From NCBI RefSeq assembly GCF_048820935.1, contig NZ_JBMERD010000010.1, positions 1 through 64,000 of the forward strand: a stretch of 64,000 nt of DNA, given 5' to 3'. The stretch's first letter is position 1. Each line of letters starts with the position of its first letter. The stretch is from Algicoccus sp048820935. Its GTDB lineage: Bacteria; Pseudomonadota; Gammaproteobacteria; Burkholderiales; Burkholderiaceae_B. Positions 1 through 7,799 of the stretch are shown here, in pieces. Under the pieces are notes generated by a model that searched no databases, was not told the DNA's origin, and was given only the letters and a program-made list of their open reading frames with translations. A program made the translations under genes and the position numbers.

Positions 1-207
1 CTAGGTCGGACATTGTTTTGTTGTCGCAGCTTTAGCTTGGGACGTTCATGTCATTTGTTTATGATGCGATGTTCTAATTAAACTTAACTCGGAAATCTTG
101 ACCTAAACTGCTCGAAATATTCAGTTCGGATCCGCAAGTCAAATGGTGTTGAAAAGGCCCATTCGGTGGGAAGCGGATACAAATACGATATTTAAAAAAT
201 TATCAGT

Positions 208-1119
208 ATGTTGAAACATGTTCGTCAAATCGTCTCGAAAGTAGTCCAGGTAGGGCGTTCGACCGTTGAAATCTGGTTACGAGCCCAAGCATTTGTATAT
301 GCGGGCTCATTGGCTTTTTTTACGATTTTTTCGCTAGCACCGATTGCACTGGTTGCGGTGACATTGATCGGTTTGGTATTCGGAGAGCGTGCTGCTCAGG
401 GTGAGCTGTTGAGCCAGTTGGAAATCTATATGGGTTCCAATGCGGCTGAAGTGGTGCAAACTGTGATTAGTAATAGCGCGTTAAAGCAAGGCGGTATTCT
501 CACGATTGTAGCTGGTATCGGTGCGATGTTATTTGGTGCAACGACTGTGTTTGCACAATTACAAACCTCTTTAAATTCTATCTGGGGCGTTGCGCCTAAA
601 TCCACACAAAGTGGTTGGCGTGTGTATCTGATTCGGCGTCTACTGTCTTTGAGTGTAGTACTTGGCATTGGGCTTGTTTTGTTGTTGTCTATGGGTCTGA
701 GTCTAGGGGTGCGGCTTTTTATGACATGGACACAAGACTGGCTTCCTGGTCAGGAAATGTTGATGCTAGGTGCGGATTGGTTGCTGTCACTGATTGTGAT
801 GTCTGCTCTGTTTGCAGCCATCTTTAAAATCTTGCCCGATGTCATTTTGCCTTGGCGATATGTGTTGGTGGGTGCGGTGGCTACGGCGCTGATGTTTATT
901 GTCGGTCGTTCGATGATTTTGACGTATTTGTCGCGCTCTGAAACACATTCGGCTTATGGCGCTGCGGGATCACTCGTATTACTCTTGCTATGGGTGTATT
1001 ACTCTTCGTTGATTTTGTTTGCAGGTGCTGCATTGACGCGAGCTCTGGCGCAGTTGAAAAATGTTCGCATAGAGCCTAGAAAAAGTGCCACACATGTCGT
1101 TCGTGAATTAGCGTCATAA
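208..1119 (+). CDS. YihY/virulence factor BrkB family membrane protein
   Basis: A 303-residue integral inner-membrane protein of the YihY/BrkB family. About six hydrophobic segments are visible, near residues 29-57, 95-117, 142-170, 186-208, 217-237 and 250-278. Family signatures include FSLAPIAL near the first segment and LLLLWVYYSSLILFAGA in the last. Members were once annotated as RNase BN, which is wrong for the family; BrkB was linked to serum resistance in Bordetella, but the molecular function is unknown. No good ribosome-binding site precedes the ATG. A weak hairpin (AAACGC 1166-1171 with GCGTTT 1186-1191) follows and may end the transcript. It appears to be a single-gene unit. Confidence 0.9.
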   Translation: MLKHVRQIVSKVVQVGRSTVEIWLRAQAFVYAGSLAFFTIFSLAPIALVAVTLIGLVFGERAAQGELLSQLEIYMGSNAAEVVQTVISNSALKQGGILTIVAGIGAMLFGATTVFAQLQTSLNSIWGVAPKSTQSGWRVYLIRRLLSLSVVLGIGLVLLLSMGLSLGVRLFMTWTQDWLPGQEMLMLGADWLLSLIVMSALFAAIFKILPDVILPWRYVLVGAVATALMFIVGRSMILTYLSRSETHSAYGAAGSLVLLLLWVYYSSLILFAGAALTRALAQLKNVRIEPRKSATHVVRELAS

Positions 1120-1268
1120 CTTATATAATATTTCTTGTTTCAGTACTTACCCTTTGATACTTGAAAAACGCTTGACCTGAGTAAGGCGTTTATGCAGACT
1201 GTTAGTAGCACGCGGCATATAAGGTGTCTTTTAGACGTGCAGTCGAGAATAATCAGGGAGACAACGTT

Positions 1269-2411
1269 ATGAAACAAAAGCAGCGATCCACGCTGATTCT
1301 AAGTTCACTGCTGTTAAGTGGTGGCTTGTTTTTTCAGGCACAAGCAATCGGTCAAACCTTACCGCCGACCATGAACTGGTCATCGTATGACGTGGGTTCG
1401 GCGGGCTACGCCGAAGCTTCGGCAATGGCAGATGCGTTTGGTAAAAAATATGGTACAAAAGTTCGAATCCAACCTTCTGGTTCAGCGATTGGACGTCTGC
1501 AGCCGATTATTCAGAAACGCTCAGATGTCGGCTTTCTAGCTACGGAAACCTTTTTCGCAACAGAAGGTACGGAAGATTTTGCAGCTAAACGCTGGGGTCC
1601 TCAGGATTTACGCGTGATCGCTGGACGTCCTGCAGGCCTGGGCTTACCAACAGCCAAAGATGCCAACATTAAGACGTTTGATGATCTTCGTGGCAAACGA
1701 TTGGCATTTGTTGCAGGCAACCCGTCTCTGAACGTGAAATGCGAAGCCTATATTGGCTTTGGCGGTCTGACTACAGATGATGTGCAAGTAATTATGTTTC
1801 CGACCTACGCTGCAGCCATGAGCTCGATTGCTGCGGGCCAATCCGATGCAACTTGTACCACAACAACGCCCAGCCAAATGTATGAGTTGGCCGAATCACC
1901 ACGTGGTATTCACTGGTTAGAAGCGCCGATTGAAGATGAGAAAGGTTGGGAGCGGATGCGTTCGCTGGCACCATTTTTTGGACCGATGGTTGAAACAATT
2001 GGCGCTGGAATCTCTGAAGATAAACCTGTGCACATCATGTCCTATCGTTATCCGGTCATGACTGTTCGTGCCGACATGAGTGAGGATGATGTCTATGCGT
2101 TTACCAAAGCGATGGATGAAACCTACGATATGTACAAAGATGCGACAGCGATTATGCCGCGTTGGGCTTTGAACGAAGCCGGTGTGCCACCTATCGATGC
2201 GCCATTCCATCCAGGTGCGATTCGTTATCTGAAAGAAAAGAATCTTTGGACGGATGACATCCAGAAATGGCAAGATGCTCGTTTGAATCGTTTGAATGCA
2301 TTGATCGCTGCATGGGATGAAACCATGAAAACAGGTAAAGATCTTCCCGATGAGAAGTTTGCTGAACTGTGGGAGAAAAATCGTCAGGCAGCTTTGGCTT
2401 CTTTAAATTAA
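1269..2411 (+). CDS. TAXI-family TRAP transporter solute-binding protein (orphan)
   Basis: A 380-residue periplasmic binding protein of the TAXI type, which delivers substrates, often dicarboxylates or amino acids, to TRAP membrane subunits. I chose the ATG at 1269 because GGGAG lies 8 bases upstream and a typical signal peptide follows (KQKQR, a hydrophobic stretch, cleavage near FQAQA). The open frame extends 45 bases further upstream but without a ribosome-binding site. Typical features are the early SYDVGSAGYAEASAMADAF segment and the later AGQSDATCTT segment. No DctM/DctQ-type permease gene is adjacent: the neighbours are a BrkB-family gene and a convergent cardiolipin synthase. The substrate cannot be inferred. 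Confidence 0.88.
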   Translation: MKQKQRSTLILSSLLLSGGLFFQAQAIGQTLPPTMNWSSYDVGSAGYAEASAMADAFGKKYGTKVRIQPSGSAIGRLQPIIQKRSDVGFLATETFFATEGTEDFAAKRWGPQDLRVIAGRPAGLGLPTAKDANIKTFDDLRGKRLAFVAGNPSLNVKCEAYIGFGGLTTDDVQVIMFPTYAAAMSSIAAGQSDATCTTTTPSQMYELAESPRGIHWLEAPIEDEKGWERMRSLAPFFGPMVETIGAGISEDKPVHIMSYRYPVMTVRADMSEDDVYAFTKAMDETYDMYKDATAIMPRWALNEAGVPPIDAPFHPGAIRYLKEKNLWTDDIQKWQDARLNRLNALIAAWDETMKTGKDLPDEKFAELWEKNRQAALASLN

Positions 2412-2479
2412 TGATCTAACTGATGTGAAGAACGGGGATTGTGGCGATTGATCAAGACAACCCTCGTTTTAAACTTCAA

Positions 2480-2524
2480 AAATAAATAACCCGAACTGAT
2501 CTGATTGGTTCGGGTTATTTATTT
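2480..2524. terminator. Bidirectional intrinsic terminator
   Basis: A perfect 17-bp inverted repeat (2480-2496 with 2508-2524, core AACCCGAAC/GTTCGGGTT) with an 11-base loop. Its outer arms are A/T-rich, so either strand ends in a U-rich tract. It sits between the convergent TAXI-protein and cardiolipin synthase genes and can serve both. Confidence 0.85.
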
Positions 2525-2537
2525 GAACGATCTGTTG

Positions 2538-4004
2538 TTACAAATAAGGTGTGGCCAGCCAGATTAAGCGGTTTCTTAAGCGAATGCCGAAGGGCTTGGC
2601 CTGTAACGCTTCAAGGGTGACTTGATGGGCCGTTGCAATGCTTTGGTCAATCCGTGCTTCGATCTGTTGGGTGAGCGCTGCATTGTAAACTTCAAGATCG
2701 AGTTCAAAATTTAGACGTAAGCTGCGTGGATCGAGGTTCGACGAGCCTGCGTAGGTCCAAAAGCCATCGACTGTCATGAGTTTGGAGTGATCGAACGTGC
2801 CTGAAGAAGCCCAGATCCTGACGCCCTCTGCCACCATTTGATCTAATTGCGCATCCATGGCTGCGCTCACGAGCTTGAGGTTGTTATTGCCAGGAATGAC
2901 TACATCGACAATGACACCTCGGCGCGCGGCTGTTGTGAGAGCGCCGATTAAAACAATGTCGGGCAAGAAATACGGCGATTGAATGCGCACATGGTGTTTG
3001 GCGGTCGATAAAGCGGCCATGACCATGTGTTGGTTGCTAGCCAAGGTTTTATCGGGTCCAGATGGCACAACACGAATCGCTGTATTCTCGGTTTGTACAA
3101 CGCTGTTGATCGAGCTAAACCATTTTTCACCGTCGAGCCGCTCAGAGGTTGTAAACTCCCAGTCATGTGCGAAACTGTCCATGAGTTGACGTGTGGCCGG
3201 TCCTCGAATTCTGAAATGCGTATCGTGAGTCATCGCATCCTTGCCAAACTCGCTGGTAAAGCTTTCACGGATATTCATCCCACCTGCTAAAGCTAGTTCA
3301 CCATCGACGACAAGGACTTTGCGGTGACTGCGTAGATTGGCATAAGCAAGTCGCATACCCATGGCCGTGGGTAAAAAAAGTGCGGCTGGAATGCGATGCT
3401 CACGCAAGAGCTGAATGATGGGTGGACGGGAATATTTCGAACCCACAGCGTCAATTAAAACCCGCACTTCAACGCCGCGCTCTTGCGCAGCGACCAATGC
3501 CTTGGCGATTCGCTCGCCCATGTGGTCATGGTCAAAAATGTAGCTTTGTAAAGCGATCGATTTTTTGGCTTGGTAAATTGCATTGAGCATCGCGGGATAA
3601 GTTTGATCACCTCCATTGAGTAACTCAATGGCATTGCCTTTGAGTAGAGGGTAGCGTGAAATAGAGTCACCGGCTTTGAGCATGGCATGGGTTTGTTCGG
3701 GCCAGGCTTCAGGGCATTCTCGAACTTCCAGTTGCTCAATCAGCATCAGATCGTGTTCAGCCAGTACGCGTTGTTGTGTGACACGCTCTTGCCGTATTCG
3801 GTTGATCCCTGCGAAAAAGTAGAAAATTGCACCTAATAATGGTGAAAAGATGACAATCGCAACCCAACCAATCGCGGCTCTGACATCATCCTTCGTCATG
3901 GCGGCGTGGATAGCCGCTGCCACGCTGGCGGTCAAGGTGACGATCAGAACGACATGTGGCCAGTAGTTTTGTAGAAACAGATGAAAATCGTCAGAAAATT
4001 CCAC
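2538..4004 (-). CDS. cls: Cardiolipin synthase (phospholipase D superfamily)
   Basis: A 488-residue membrane-bound enzyme that condenses two phosphatidylglycerols into cardiolipin and glycerol. Two N-terminal hydrophobic segments (about residues 17-34 and 42-66) are followed by two PLD domains. Both HKD motifs are intact: H227-x-K229-x4-D234 (HRKVLVVD) and H406-x-K408-x4-D413 (HSKLMTVD). Length and architecture match bacterial ClsA-type enzymes (about 480 residues). It stands alone on the minus strand and shares the terminator with the convergent upstream gene. Confidence 0.93.
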   Translation of the reverse strand: MEFSDDFHLFLQNYWPHVVLIVTLTASVAAAIHAAMTKDDVRAAIGWVAIVIFSPLLGAIFYFFAGINRIRQERVTQQRVLAEHDLMLIEQLEVRECPEAWPEQTHAMLKAGDSISRYPLLKGNAIELLNGGDQTYPAMLNAIYQAKKSIALQSYIFDHDHMGERIAKALVAAQERGVEVRVLIDAVGSKYSRPPIIQLLREHRIPAALFLPTAMGMRLAYANLRSHRKVLVVDGELALAGGMNIRESFTSEFGKDAMTHDTHFRIRGPATRQLMDSFAHDWEFTTSERLDGEKWFSSINSVVQTENTAIRVVPSGPDKTLASNQHMVMAALSTAKHHVRIQSPYFLPDIVLIGALTTAARRGVIVDVVIPGNNNLKLVSAAMDAQLDQMVAEGVRIWASSGTFDHSKLMTVDGFWTYAGSSNLDPRSLRLNFELDLEVYNAALTQQIEARIDQSIATAHQVTLEALQAKPFGIRLRNRLIWLATPYL

Positions 4005-4141
4005 AGTGCTTTATTGCTCCTGAGTGAGGGTATCAGTCAAAATCTACGGGATTGACGTTTGTTGATTATCGCCGATTGAATGAGATGACAGGGAAATATA
4101 AATACTCTGTCAGTCCTACGATGCAATTTGACTAAGAAAAA

Positions 4142-4169
4142 CGGGGTATGTTCATTTGAACATACCCCG
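4142..4169 (-). terminator. Intrinsic terminator of the GntP-family permease gene
   Basis: A perfect 13-bp stem (CGGGGTATGTTCA at 4142-4154 with its complement at 4157-4169) with a 2-base loop. Read on the minus strand it is followed by a TTTTTCTTAG tract, 21 bases past the stop of the permease gene. Confidence 0.85.
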
Positions 4170-4190
4170 ATGAGCTTCAAAGATGAAGTT

Positions 4191-5615
4191 TTAGAAGGAG
4201 CCGAAGATTGTACCCAATGCAATCACACTGACGAGTGCAACTAGTGGGAAAATCATGGTGATCATGGCGATATTCAGATAGGACTGACGGTGACTGAGGT
4301 TGCAAATCGCCAAAAGGGTAATGATGGCGCCGCAGTGAGGCAGGGTATCGAATCCACCCGCAGCCATCACAGCAACTCGGTGCAGCAGTTCAGGGCTAAT
4401 GCCAAATTCCATCCCCATGCGCAAGTAGTCTTCACCCAGCGTGGCCAGCGCAATACTCAAACCACCTGAGGAGGAGCCAGTAATACCCGCCAAAACGTTC
4501 ATGGCAACTGCTTCTGAAATCAGTGGGTTGGTTGGGCTGACGTTCAGAACAGCATCCCGAATGATGGCAAAACCAGCCAGACCGGCAATCACAGATCCAT
4601 AACCGACTTCACTGGCGGTGTTGAACAGGGGTAGCATAAAGCCAAACACTCCTTTGTTGACTGTCATGCGCAGGTCTTCCCAGTGTCCAAGGCGACTTAC
4701 AATCAGCGTCGTGCAGGCGACAACCAACGCAAGAATCAGTGCCCACAAACCGACGATTTTCTGGGGAACAATGTTTGGAAATGCATCCGTGACAAAGCTC
4801 AGATCCATTTTAGGAAACACAACGTAGGTGAGCAATGCGTTTACACCAATGACCATAATCAGTGGCAAAGTTGCTAACCATAAAGGCATGGGTTTGGTGG
4901 TTGTATCAGAGCTTGCGAGATTGATTTCTTCATCGCTGTCAGGCAACTCAACTGGCGTTTCATCAGGATGTGTGCCGTAGCCTTCACCGGCTAAACGTGC
5001 TTTTTTGGCACGATTTTCAAGCCACCACAAACCACCCGCAAACATGATGATCGCACCGATGATACCCAGACCTGGGGCAGCAAATACGTTGGTTCCAAAG
5101 TAGGGAATGGGAATGGCATTTTGAATGGCCGGTGAACCGGGCAAGGCGGTCATGGTGAAGGTAAATGAGCCCAGCGCAATCGTTGCAGGAACCAGACGCT
5201 TGGGAATATCGGCGACTCTAAACAGGTCTTTGGCAATTGGGAAGATCGCAAACGCTACGACAAAGAGAGACACCCCCCCATAAGTGAGGATGCCGCACGC
5301 AATGACGACTGTGATGATGGCTTGACGGTGTCCGAGTTTTTCGACAATCCAGTTCGAGAGGCTGCTTGCAGCACCCGAATCGGCCATGAGCTGACCAAAT
5401 AGAGAGCCCAGCAAAAAGATTGGCAAGAACTGAATGACGTAATTACCCAGCGCCTTCATGAAGGTCTCGGAATACATCGGTAAAAACAGCCCAATATCAC
5501 CAGAGAGCAAAACGGCCAAACCTGCCATGAGCGGGGCCAAAATTAAAACCGTGATGCCCCTGTAAGCCAGAAACATCAACAAGACCAACGAAACAACAAT
5601 AGCCAGGGTACTCAT
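4191..5615 (-). CDS. GntP-family (gluconate:H+ symporter type) permease
   Basis: A 474-residue polytopic inner-membrane transporter of the GntP family, which takes up gluconate and other small organic acids with protons. About 12 hydrophobic segments run through the protein. Family-like stretches are LTYGGVSLFVVAFAIFPIA, TMTALPGSPAIQN and TGSSSGGLSIALATLG. The start at 5615 is chosen because AAAGGAA lies 7 bases upstream; the frame is open 147 bases further but that extension is hydrophilic and has no start signal. A hydrophilic loop rich in Asp, Glu and Pro lies mid-protein. Its downstream neighbours in the genome are a MaoC hydratase and an acyl-CoA dehydrogenase on the same strand, so the substrate may feed a CoA-ester pathway; this is inference. 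Confidence 0.88.
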   Translation of the reverse strand: MSTLAIVVSLVLLMFLAYRGITVLILAPLMAGLAVLLSGDIGLFLPMYSETFMKALGNYVIQFLPIFLLGSLFGQLMADSGAASSLSNWIVEKLGHRQAIITVVIACGILTYGGVSLFVVAFAIFPIAKDLFRVADIPKRLVPATIALGSFTFTMTALPGSPAIQNAIPIPYFGTNVFAAPGLGIIGAIIMFAGGLWWLENRAKKARLAGEGYGTHPDETPVELPDSDEEINLASSDTTTKPMPLWLATLPLIMVIGVNALLTYVVFPKMDLSFVTDAFPNIVPQKIVGLWALILALVVACTTLIVSRLGHWEDLRMTVNKGVFGFMLPLFNTASEVGYGSVIAGLAGFAIIRDAVLNVSPTNPLISEAVAMNVLAGITGSSSGGLSIALATLGEDYLRMGMEFGISPELLHRVAVMAAGGFDTLPHCGAIITLLAICNLSHRQSYLNIAMITMIFPLVALVSVIALGTIFGSF

Positions 5616-5676
5616 GCGTAAATTCCTTTCGCAGAATAAAAGAATCCCAGATCCTAAAAAATAGTTTGAAGGAGTA

Positions 5677-5704
5677 ATCGTAGACGATTTGGCGCGCAAG
5701 TCAA
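5677..5704 (-). promoter_or_regulatory. Probable sigma-70 promoter of the GntP-family permease gene
   Basis: On the minus strand TTGACT (5704-5699) is separated by 16 bases from TACGAT (5682-5677), about 60 bases upstream of the permease start. The -35 matches the consensus in 5 of 6 positions and the -10 in 4 of 6. Confidence 0.5.
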
Positions 5705-5860
5705 GGAATACATGGCTTACGCGTGTTTTGTATGGGGTGAAATAGGATGGGCATTGAGCCAAAAAAGTGGCTATTAAAGATTGCGTGTAGGCGTTGTGTA
5801 GCAGTTTTGCGTAGAAGCGAAGAGTCTATCTTTAAGAGGATTTTGTATAAAACTGTATAA

Positions 5861-5901
5861 ACCTTCAATCGGAGTCACGATAGGCACTTCCGATCGAAGG
5901 T
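5861..5901 (-). terminator. Possible terminator of the MaoC gene
   Basis: A 12-bp imperfect stem (ACCTTCAATCGG 5861-5872 with CCGATCGAAGGT 5890-5901, one wobble pair) with a 17-base loop. On the minus strand it is followed by a T-rich but interrupted tract. Confidence 0.45.
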
Positions 5902-5943
5902 GGGTCTGAGTATTTTGATTGAGGGTTGTTTTTTGCTTGTTTT

Positions 5944-6399
5944 TTAAGCTGTTGGCTTTTTTCTCATGAGTGCTGAGCGCAGGCAGATGCAAACGACCTC
6001 ATCACGTTGGTTGATTCCGCGGTGCTCAAATTCCACAATTCCAGCTTTGGGACGTGATTTGCTTTCACGCAGGGATTTGACCGTGGTTTCGACTCGAATC
6101 GTGTCCCCGTGAAAGACAGGTGCTGGAAAGCGGGTGTCTTGCATGCCTAGATTTGCAACGGTTGTGCCTAGTGTTGTGTCAGCGACGGAAATTCCAATGA
6201 CCAGTCCCAGCGTAAATAAGCTATTGACCAGCGGTTGACCGAACTCTGCTTTTTTGGCGTATTCGAAATCAATATGCAAAGGCTGCGGGTTGAGTGTCAT
6301 GTTGCAAAACAACATGTTGTCCATCTCGGTAATGCTGCGGGTCAGCTCATGGCGAAAGACTTGCCCGACTTCAAACTCTTCAAAGTGTAAACCGGCCAT
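5944..6399 (-). CDS. MaoC-family (R)-specific enoyl-CoA hydratase-like protein
   Basis: A 151-residue single hot-dog-fold protein of the MaoC dehydratase family, which adds water to or removes it from CoA-thioester double bonds. The N-terminal FEVGQVFRHELTRSIT and the catalytic-loop segment NPQPLHIDFEYAKKAEFGQPLV, with the conserved Asn, His and Asp, are typical. It lies 45 bases after the acyl-CoA dehydrogenase gene on the same strand, so the two are probably co-transcribed and act in sequence: oxidation, then hydration of an acyl-CoA. Relatives include the mesaconyl-CoA hydratase group, but the actual substrate is not evident. Confidence 0.88.
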   Translation of the reverse strand: MAGLHFEEFEVGQVFRHELTRSITEMDNMLFCNMTLNPQPLHIDFEYAKKAEFGQPLVNSLFTLGLVIGISVADTTLGTTVANLGMQDTRFPAPVFHGDTIRVETTVKSLRESKSRPKAGIVEFEHRGINQRDEVVCICLRSALMRKKPTA

Positions 6400-6444
6400 T
6401 TTTGGCTCCTCAGAGATTGTCTGAAAAAAATATTTAAACGCGAT

Positions 6445-7611
6445 TTAATAAGATTTGGGTAGACCCAGTACACGCTCAGCGATATAGCACAACACCAACT
6501 GGGGGCTGACAGGCGCAATTCGAGGAATCATGATCTCACGCAGATAACGCTCCACCTGATATTCCTTGGCATATCCGTAACCGCCGTGCGTCATCACAGC
6601 TTGCTGACATGCATTAAAGCCTGCTTCAGCTGCGTAATATTTGGCGGCATTCGCTTCTGCACCACAAGGTTTGCCTTGGTCATAGAGCGTGGCTGCCTGG
6701 AATACCAGTAGATGTGCAGCTTGGAGTTCGATCCAATTCACAGCCAGCGGATGCTGAATCGCTTGGTTCATACCAATTGGACGATTAAAGACAACTCGTT
6801 CACGAGCGTATTGAGTCGCTCGGTTAAGCGCAGCGCGCCCCAAGCCGACGGCTTCAGCTGCAATCAGAATGCGTTCAGCATTCATGCCATGCATGATGTA
6901 ACGAAAACCTTGACCTTCTTCACCAATCAGATCGTCAACAGGAACTGGCAGATTGTCGATAAAGAGCTCATTGGTGTCGACAGCCGAGCGACCCATTTTG
7001 GGGATTTCTTGGGCGGTCACATACTTGCGATCCAAATCGGTATAAAACAGGCTTAAACCCTCGGTTGGGCGCTTGCACTCTTCGAGTGGCGTTGTGCGCG
7101 CGAGGATGAGCATTTTGTTGGCGACTTGAGCGGTTGAAATAAAGACTTTAGTGCCGCTGATGATGTAGTGATCACCTTGGCGATCAGCTCGCACTTTAAG
7201 TTGTGTAGTGTTCAAGCCCGTATTGGGTTCTGTCACCGCAAAACAGGCTTTATCAATCCCTTCGACGAGTGGTGGCAACATTCTTTGTTTTTGCTCTTCT
7301 GTGCCAAACTCGACCACCGGATTGAGTCCAAAAATATTCATGTGTACGGCAGATGCGCCGCTTAAACCTGCGCCTGACTCACTGATGGCTTGCATCATGA
7401 TAGCAGCCTCAGTAATGCCTAGTTCTGAGCCTCCGTAGGCTTGTGGAATGCAAATACCAAGCCAACCATCACGGGCGAGTGTCTGGTGAAAGTCATGCGG
7501 AAAACCACCTTCATTGTCTTTGCGTAACCAGTAATGCTCATCAAAGGGTTCGCAGAGTTTGAGGATGGCGTCACGGATGGTTTGTTGATCGTCGGAGAAT
7601 GAGAAGTCCAT
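6445..7611 (-). CDS. Acyl-CoA dehydrogenase family protein
   Basis: A 388-residue cytoplasmic flavoenzyme that makes alpha,beta-double bonds in acyl-CoAs and passes electrons to ETF. The start at 7611 (MDFSFSDDQQ) has AAAGGAAA upstream; an 18-residue open extension has no start signal. FAD- and substrate-site motifs include CFAVTEPNTGLN (about 123-134) and MTHGGYGYAKEYQVERYLREI (340-360). The usual C-terminal YEGT box with the catalytic Glu is absent: the segment reads IPRIAPVSPQ (362-371). Instead E246 in MNAERILIAAEAVGLG sits where isovaleryl-CoA and long-chain dehydrogenases place their base. It probably forms an operon with the downstream MaoC gene. Confidence 0.9.
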   Translation of the reverse strand: MDFSFSDDQQTIRDAILKLCEPFDEHYWLRKDNEGGFPHDFHQTLARDGWLGICIPQAYGGSELGITEAAIMMQAISESGAGLSGASAVHMNIFGLNPVVEFGTEEQKQRMLPPLVEGIDKACFAVTEPNTGLNTTQLKVRADRQGDHYIISGTKVFISTAQVANKMLILARTTPLEECKRPTEGLSLFYTDLDRKYVTAQEIPKMGRSAVDTNELFIDNLPVPVDDLIGEEGQGFRYIMHGMNAERILIAAEAVGLGRAALNRATQYARERVVFNRPIGMNQAIQHPLAVNWIELQAAHLLVFQAATLYDQGKPCGAEANAAKYYAAEAGFNACQQAVMTHGGYGYAKEYQVERYLREIMIPRIAPVSPQLVLCYIAERVLGLPKSY

Positions 7612-7799
7612 ATTCGTATTTCCTTTTTGGGACTGAAATTCGATCTTTAAAGTGTTGCCTGCCAATGGTTGTCCAACTCACTCAGGGATGCGCAGATATC
7701 CATGCCAGACGAGGAATTTCTGATTCAGACAAGCATAAGGCAAAGAACAAGATTGCAGCACGTTTTACCAAGATTGGTTTAAAAGTTTTTGATTAATGA

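Larger units (their letters stand above)
5616..5943. other. 328-bp intergenic region between MaoC gene and GntP-family gene
   Basis: No credible gene. It holds a probable minus-strand promoter for the permease (5677-5704) and a hairpin (5861-5901) that probably ends the MaoC transcript. The short open frames here lack start signals and family resemblance. Confidence 0.6.

Noticed and set aside
1..207. Possible end of an upstream gene or RNA gene at the left edge
   Set aside because: No frame, motif or tRNA-like fold could be supported in these bases.
1166..1191. Hairpin after the BrkB-family gene as a separate terminator feature
   Set aside because: Only six contiguous pairs with a poor U-tract; mentioned under the gene but too weak for its own entry.
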